Part shown: piece after piece, positions 58,576 to 64,000 of the stretch | How positions within the stretch are numbered: the stretch's first letter is position 1 | Layout: each line of letters opens with the position of its first letter | Assembly (NCBI GenBank): GCA_963682175.1 | Contig: OY821782.1 | Location: 24,635,741-24,699,740, forward strand | Origin: Triglochin maritima | Taxonomy: Eukaryota > Streptophyta > Magnoliopsida > Alismatales > Juncaginaceae | DNA length: 64,000 nucleotides | Direction of reading: 5' to 3' | Position numbers and translations under genes: made by a program | Notes under the pieces: generated by a model | The model's input: the letters and a program-made list of their open reading frames with translations, nothing else | What the model was told of the DNA's origin: nothing | Databases searched by the model: none

Positions 58576-60233
58576 ATGGCTGCAACATCTAATCACTTAG
58601 AGGGTTTATGCACCACAAGGCCTCCTTTGCTTAATGGGTCAAATTATGATTATTGAAAAAATAGAATGAAAATCTTTTTAATATCAAATGACCTTAAGTA
58701 TTGGAAGTTTATTCAAAATCCATACATACCCCCAAATGAAGATGAGTTAGATTCTCTATCTAGGGCTCAAATGAAAGAAATTGAAATGAATTCTAAAATC
58801 ATGAACATTCTTTATTGTGGCCTTAAAGAGGGAGAATACAATAGAATTAAGGGTTGTGAAAGTGCAAATGAAATATGGCATAAGTTACAAATGCATCATG
58901 AGGGTGATAATAAAACCAAAGAAACTAGGATAAGTCTCCTCATGCATAAATATGAAATATTTTATATGCAAATTGGTGAGAACATAAGCGACATGAACAC
59001 TCGCTTCACCGATATTACTAACTCTCTTTTGATTCTTGGAAGAAGGATAAATGAAGGAGAGATGACTCGAAAATTCCTCCAGTCATTGAGCAACGATTGG
59101 GAAGACAAGGTCGTCGCAATTGAAGAATCGTACGATCTTTCAAAATTTAAGATGGAGGAACTCATTGGAAATCTCATGGCCTATGAGCTCCAATTGAGTC
59201 ATCGAAAAGAGAAGGAAGCTTCAAAGAAAAACTCCATGGTGGCATTGCATGCAAACTTTGATGAGCCAAGGAGAGTGGAAGAAGAGGACATTGAGGTCCT
59301 TGCCCAAGACTTCTTCAAATACCTCAAGAGGGATAAGGGAGAAAAGAATGAAAGAAGAGGTAGAAGAAGTGAGAAAAGAGAAAAAGAAAAGGAGAAGGAG
59401 GAAAGTGAAAATGAGAGAAAAGAGAGGGAGAAGAAAAATGAGTTTGAGAGAGGAGAAGAGAAAAGGAGAAGAGGGAGAGGAAAGAAAGGAAGGTGGAAGC
59501 TCACAAAGCCACTTGGGATGACTCTTCATCTCCATCATCATCATCCTCTCCCTTGCAAAGTAGAAAAGAGGTTGCCCATTCATGCTTCATGGCTATTGAA
59601 GATGAACAAAGTGAGGTAGCTTCTAACTCCTCTAAATCTTATTCCACTAGAAGTAATTCATGTTCAAGTAAATCATATTCTAGTGCTAGCTCTAAATATA
59701 ATGCTAATGATGAATCATATACACATGATGAGCTACAAAATGCATTTCATGATTTAGTTAAACAATATGAAATCATTTGTGAAAAGAACAAAAATGCTAG
59801 AAAAACTATAAATGATCTCAAATGTCAAATTGAATTAATCATGAATGAAAAGAATGAGGTGGTTGCTAGACTTGAATCAAATGACTCATCACTTGCTAGT
59901 CTAAGTAAAACACCGATTGTTGATGAACATTTAGATCTTAGAGCTTCAAATATGCAACTAAGGAAAGATCTAGAAATGTTCACAAAAGGAACAAAAATGC
60001 TTGATATGCTTTTAAGTAGTCAAAGACAATCCTTAGCTAAACATGGTTTAGGATACAATGTTCAATTGAAAAACCATGTATCTCATACTACGTTAAATGG
60101 CAAGCATTTGTTTGTTAAGTCTATTTCATCAAGTGTGTGGGCACCCAAAACCAAAATGGTTTGGATCCCAAAAGCTAATGTTCAAGGACCCAAAGTTGTT
60201 TGGGTACCTAAATCTACACTTGTAGAAGCTTGA
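58576..60233 (+). pseudogene. C2 gag, zinc knuckle replaced by a charged repeat
   Basis: The ATG at 58576 (MAATSNHLEGLCTTRPP) follows an acceptor-like TAATTTTAG by one base. TGA at 58654-58656 replaces the Trp of the copia Gag start. The Gag core (LKYWKFIQNPYIPP, YNRIKGCESANEIWHKLQMHHEGDN, MTRKFLQSLSNDWEDKVVAIEES) lies at about 58660-59200. Where Sireviruses carry a CCHC knuckle, this copy has about 60 residues of Glu, Lys and Arg encoded by an almost pure purine strand (59329-59500). After a frameshift near 59495 the tail resumes: ATWDDSSS, SCFMAIEDEQ, a Ser-rich part, a coiled coil (ICEKNKNARKTINDLKCQIEL), VWAPKTKMVWIPK. It stops at 60233, before any protease. Confidence 0.9.
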
Positions 60234-60966
60234 GGAGGAGATTTGTGGTGACTGGACGAGCCAAAGCATCAAATTCGAATCCGGTTGCATCACCAAGTCA
60301 AGATTGGAGCTAATCAATATTCAAGTTTGGTATAAAATTTCTATCTTTGAATTTTCTGAAAAATTAGCTCTAATCTAGTCTATATGCTTAATTGTCATAT
60401 CTCTCGATTTGCTGCAGATGATCCCGATCACTCTCTGATCTACGTTCCGTGTTCGCACAGCCGGGAAATTTATTTTTAGAGTCTAGAAGCAGGGGGCGCT
60501 ACTTGACGGTAACCGAAGAATGTTTAATTCATTGCAAATCATTAACCCTATTCATTGCAAATCATATATCACATCCATTGATTATAAATGTCAAATTTTG
60601 AATGGAAGTTAGAATAAGGCTTAAATTGAAACTAAATTGAATTTAAATTGAATCATACTCATAATTTCCATATAGCCTTATTGATAGGGGGCTTAAATGT
60701 TATATCTTTTATTAGAGTAATGAAGTGCAAAATTTAGGGGGAGCAATTTCATTACAAGACATCCAAATTCTATGCTTAAAGTCATAATTGTTTTTGTTTT
60801 TGATGGATGTCAAAGGGGGAGAAATAATTCAAGGGAGTGACTTGAAAATTGGTTAAAATTGAACAAAAACTATGCACATCCATAGGGGGAGCATTTATAT
60901 GCATAGTTTACACCTAAAATTTTCAAGTATTAAGATATATGTTGCCATCATCAAAAAGGGGGAGAT
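60234..60966 (+). other. C2 3' internal region with repeated polypurine tracts
   Basis: Non-coding. GGGGG-containing tracts are at 60685-60691, 60736-60742, 60812-60821, 60884-60892 and 60954-60966. The last (AAAAAGGGGGAGAT) abuts the 3' LTR and is the working PPT. Repeated PPTs are a known Sirevirus feature. Confidence 0.85.
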
Positions 60967-62457
60967 TGTTGGCTTTTTGGCCTTAATCATTGTTTTGATA
61001 ATTTAATCAACCTAATCTTAATCATAAGTAATGTAGAGTAGCACACATATTGCATTGCATATATATTGCATGTGCTAACATCTACAGGTGATCAAAACTC
61101 ATGGAAGGAAGGAAATCAAGTCAAGATTTGTAATAAAGCTATATGAAGACTTGTAATCTTGACTTTATTTTGAGTCTTAGGAACATGTGTAAATTGAGCA
61201 TACAAGAGCTAAAAAAATATCACATACACACTAGGTTCCTTAGAGAAGTCACACACAAAATTTCACCATATTTGGACTTCATTAGATCACCCAAACCTTA
61301 GTCGGAAATCACTTAAAACCTAAACCCAGATTTCCTGTGTGAAACGGTCGACCGAACTAGTTCTCAGTTCGACCGGTTTATAACAGACTCTCCACAGTGA
61401 TTTTACCGACCTCTACCGGTCGACCGGTTCTACCTTTTCGGTCGACCGCTCTCAGATTTTAATATGGTCGTTACCTTTGTCGTATTCCTATAACGGTCGT
61501 ATTCGTATAAAACAAACTTAACCCCGAAATACATTCGGTAACCGGTCGAACGACGACCCTATTTCGGTCGACCGGTTGAACACTTATAATATTGCTGCTA
61601 TCGGTCGACACACTCTTCGTTCGACCGATCCAACTTTGTCTCAACCGAATCCCCTTAACGGTCGACCGTCCCATACTTTGGTTCGACCAATTCACTTAAG
61701 TAGAGTTAAGTTCTAGCTCGTTTGCCCGACCGAATATTCTTTTGTTCGACCGTTCTCCTTAAAATCAAGTGAACGGTCGACCGGTCTATCAGTTTCGGTC
61801 GACCAGTTCTAGACAGATTTGCAACTCGATTTTCTGCTTTATGTATCTTACACAAAACCCAACCAAATCTATCCCCAACGGCTAGAATACCTTAGGAGCT
61901 TATAAATAGAGGATCAAGACTTGTTGTTAACACAACTCTCCAACTCCAATTGTCCCAATACATTAGAGAGAAACCTCAATACTCAAAGCTCCCATTTCTA
62001 CACTCCATAAGCCTAAACTACACACACTTGATCAATCACTCATCCTACTCAAAGTGTGCTCAATTAGAGAGTGAATCCCACTCAGTTACAAAGTTGTCAA
62101 AAGAGTATAGACTTCGGTGAAAGCCCGAAGTGATCCTTCTCGGATTGTGAGAAGAGTATCAGCAAGCTCGACGAGGGTTGTTCGCGAGTTTGACGGTTGT
62201 AAGGCGTTGTCTCCCGGCCCAGAACGGGGAGCGGATAGTGAAGTCGTAGGCGGAGCTCGCGGAGTCGAGTGGAGCTTGCAAGAGAGGACTAGGACCCGGG
62301 TGGGGTGCCGAACCTCTATAAAAATGCCGAGTCGATTTGTGGTTTGCTTGTTCCTTTTCCCTACTAGTATTTAAATTGTTTCCGCTGCGTTTATTGTTTG
62401 ATTAGTTAGGGATTAGCGTAAAAGTGATTAGATTAACCCGACCCACACGATCCTACA
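60967..62457 (+). repeat. C2 3' LTR
   Basis: Closely matches the 5' LTR. Array at 61344-61806, TATAAATAG at 61901-61909, end CGATCCTACA. Confidence 0.93.
61344..61806. repeat. CGGTCGACCG palindrome array, C2 3' LTR
   Basis: Same sites as in the 5' LTR, several nearer to the perfect palindrome. Confidence 0.95.
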
Positions 62458-62462
62458 GAGAG

Positions 62463-62979
62463 TTCTATTTATATCCATAGAAAAAGGTAATCCGAGACAA
62501 TCCCCCGGTATGGGACTAAACAAATACCAAAAATAGCCTAAAGAAACACTAATACATACGCTCCAGAAATCTTAGCGGATCCGGGAAGATCCGGACCGCC
62601 AAGTGGCGGTCTACATGATCCGTATCTGGCTAAATTTTGATTTGGCCTTTCCTTGATATATTTGTTGGTCTTGGATGCATCTACTTCGCTTGTTGGAGCT
62701 CCGACCCGAATCGAATTGCCAAAATACTCCCTATGATGGTGTAGAGTTTTCTGTTTTTCTCTTAGGTCCTTCTGTCTTACGTTCATGTCCTCCTCCCTTG
62801 CATCTTAGTCGCCAGGTCTCACAATTAAGTCATTTTTCCCTGCTTTTGGGTCCTTTCATGCCTCTTCTTTCAAACCTCTTTATTTCTGAAATTCAAACAT
62901 AAAACTCATCACGTAGTGTTGCTTAGGTGTAAGATAATGGATATATGATACAAATATAAGCATGAAATGATGTCTATCA
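62463..62979 (-). repeat. E3 LTR 3, right piece
   Basis: Continues LTR 3 after C2. The TATA region is CTATTTATAT (62465-62474). It ends GATGTCTATCA, followed by the duplication AGGGG. Confidence 0.88.
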
Positions 62980-62984
62980 AGGGG

Positions 62985-63775
62985 CGGTACCTAGGGTTTG
63001 AAGAGTAGAAGGGGAAAAGTGAAGAGGAAGGCCTTGTAATTCCCCTAATAGGTGCTGAAATGACACGAACGATCGACCGTTGGCATGCCTCAGTCGACTG
63101 TTGGGTTCAAAAAATAAATAAAACCCACGACCGCACAACCACTAGTCAAAATCGGACGGACGAGAATTAAGAAACGGTCGACCGAGAGCAAAATGTGGTA
63201 GACCAGGGCACCTACTGGTGCGTTTCGGTTGGACAAAAAAATAGATAAACGGTCTACCAGAAGAGGAGTTTCAAAAAACTGTGGAAGTACTGTCGCTTTT
63301 CGGTCAGACGTAAAAGAGGTCGTCGGTCAACCGAAAGAGGGAGTGAAACAAGGAAAGCTGCTGGAGGATTTTCGGTTGGACAAAAACACACACACGGTCG
63401 ACCGGAACAACTCTACGGTCGTCCGTAACTCAAAAATGGTTCGACCGGACACTTAAGTGAACTTAAGTCAGATCGACCAGAAGAGAAACAGTCGAACGGA
63501 GTAGTAGAAGTGGTCGACCGAAACACACCAGGGAAAACCATAATAAACACAACAAGTGACCGGTCGACCGAACACAATAATGAGGTCGACCGATGGACAA
63601 ATTTTTAAAACTTACTTGCAGAAACAGTAATCCGGTCGAACGAAACTTCATTTCGGTTCGACCGAATAAAGTCTGAAAATGCACAATTTTGAAAAACACT
63701 CAAAAATCCACAAACACTTGGAATGAAATCTCAACCAAGTACCAAAATTCGAAAAAGAAGCATGATATTTCCAAG
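62985..63775 (-). other. C3 spacer between RNase H and env-like ORF
   Basis: No coding sequence recognised. It contains a CGGTCGACCG array (63070-63667) and, toward 62985, pyrimidine-rich minus-strand sequence with AAACCCTAGGT, like a plant 5' UTR leading to the env-like ORF. Confidence 0.65.
63070..63667. repeat. CGGTCGACCG palindrome array, C3 spacer
   Basis: About twenty perfect and degenerate copies. If the env-like ORF belongs to C3, this array is inside the element rather than in an LTR, unlike the others. The alternative is that it marks a C3 LTR. Confidence 0.9.
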
Positions 63776-64000
63776 TTATACATCATTTAAATTGCACATG
63801 CCTAGATTTAGCCTTATATGAAAGAATTGATCAACGTTTAAAGGTTTTGTAAAGATATCCTTTAGTTGATCATTAGTGGGAACAAATATAAGCTTAATGT
63901 CTTCCTTTCTTGCATGATCTCTAAGAAAATGATGTCTAACCTCAATGTGTTTTGTTCGAGAATGCAATATGGGATTTTTTGAAAGATTTATTGCACTAGT
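63776..64000 (-). pseudogene. C3 RNase H C-terminus (Ty1/copia), cut by window edge
   Basis: The frame is open from the right edge to TAA at 63776: SAINLSKNPILHSRTKHIEV, RHHFLRDHARKEDIKLIFV and DIFTKPLNVDQF. These are the conserved end of copia RNase H. The visible part has no stop, so whether the whole pol is intact cannot be judged from here. Confidence 0.9.

Larger units (their letters stand above)
57034..62457 (+). mobile_element. C2: gag-only Sirevirus-like copia element
   Basis: LTRs of 1489 and 1491 bp, with GAGAG duplications (57029-57033 and 62458-62462). It has an initiator-Met PBS, a broken gag, no protease, integrase or RT, and several polypurine tracts before the 3' LTR. Multiple PPTs and the gag tail (CFMAIEDE, PKMVWIPK-type motifs) are Sirevirus traits. 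The internal region is only 2.44 kb, so it must have moved in trans. Confidence 0.93.
47279..62979 (-). mobile_element. E3: tandem Athila-like element, LTR-int-LTR-int-LTR
   Basis: One AGGGG duplication (47274-47278 and 62980-62984) flanks the whole structure. LTR 1 is 47279-48829, internal 1 is 48830-54591, LTR 2 is 54592-56137, internal 2 is only 56138-56975, and LTR 3 is 56976-57033 plus 62463-62979. LTR 1 with its adjoining internal sequence (47279-49667) and 54592-56975 are nearly identical. A single insertion became a tandem array by unequal recombination, then lost about 5 kb, and C2 entered LTR 3. Confidence 0.92.

Noticed and set aside
59199..59583. Leu/Phe/Ser-rich frames opposite the C2 gag
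   Set aside because: Antisense of the purine-only segment; not a membrane protein.

Overview
This is nuclear DNA of a flowering plant, probably a eudicot. Plant Ty1/copia, Ty3/gypsy and CACTA elements fill almost all of it. The only trace of a host gene is a broken receptor-kinase fragment with plant-type introns. I see no intact host gene, rRNA, tRNA gene or prokaryotic feature. Names E1-E3, G1-G2 and C1-C3 are local labels. The species cannot be told from the sequence.

Layout. 1-14324: E1, a minus-strand Athila-like (Ty3/gypsy, tRNA-Asp-primed) element cut by the left edge. Its 5' LTR is split by a complete 9.7 kb copia element, C1 (4306-14041, target-site duplication GCTCC). 14556-16276 and 18401-20475: two solo LTRs of gypsy type on the minus strand. 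Between them lies a receptor-like kinase pseudogene (17360-18110). 20541-34846: G1, a gag-only gypsy element (duplication GGTAA). Its leader holds E2 (22400-30998, minus strand, duplication CATGC), a gag-protease-only Athila-like element. 34953-42216: G2, a 5'-truncated gypsy chromovirus with gag, protease, RT, RNase H, integrase and chromodomain, all interrupted. 42217-44022: AT-rich DNA without a recognisable gene. 44023-46200: CACTA-type DNA transposon sequence. 46325-47167 and 62980-64000: pieces of C3, a minus-strand Sirevirus-like copia (env-like ORF, spacer, RNase H end). C3 was split by E3 (47279-62979, duplication AGGGG), which is a tandem LTR-internal-LTR-internal-LTR array. The last LTR of E3 holds C2 (57034-62457, duplication GAGAG), a gag-only Sirevirus derivative.

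How the parts relate. Five insertions and one solo LTR have perfect 5 bp duplications, and the second solo LTR has a near-perfect one, so the nesting order is clear: C1 after E1, E2 after G1, C2 after E3 after C3. Three dated insertions (E2, G1, C2) lack pol, so they must have moved using enzymes supplied in trans. G2 is a pol-bearing relative of G1.

The most unusual signal is a dense, irregular array of the palindrome CGGTCGACCG. It occurs in the LTRs of both copia (C1, C2) and gypsy (G1, G2, solo) elements, and in the C3 spacer, but not in the Athila-like LTRs. In the gypsy LTRs the array sits between a splice-donor-like AG/GTATG and an acceptor-like TTTCAG/G. In four families the gag ATG directly follows an acceptor-like TAG. 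Together these suggest spliced LTR transcripts whose intron body is the array.
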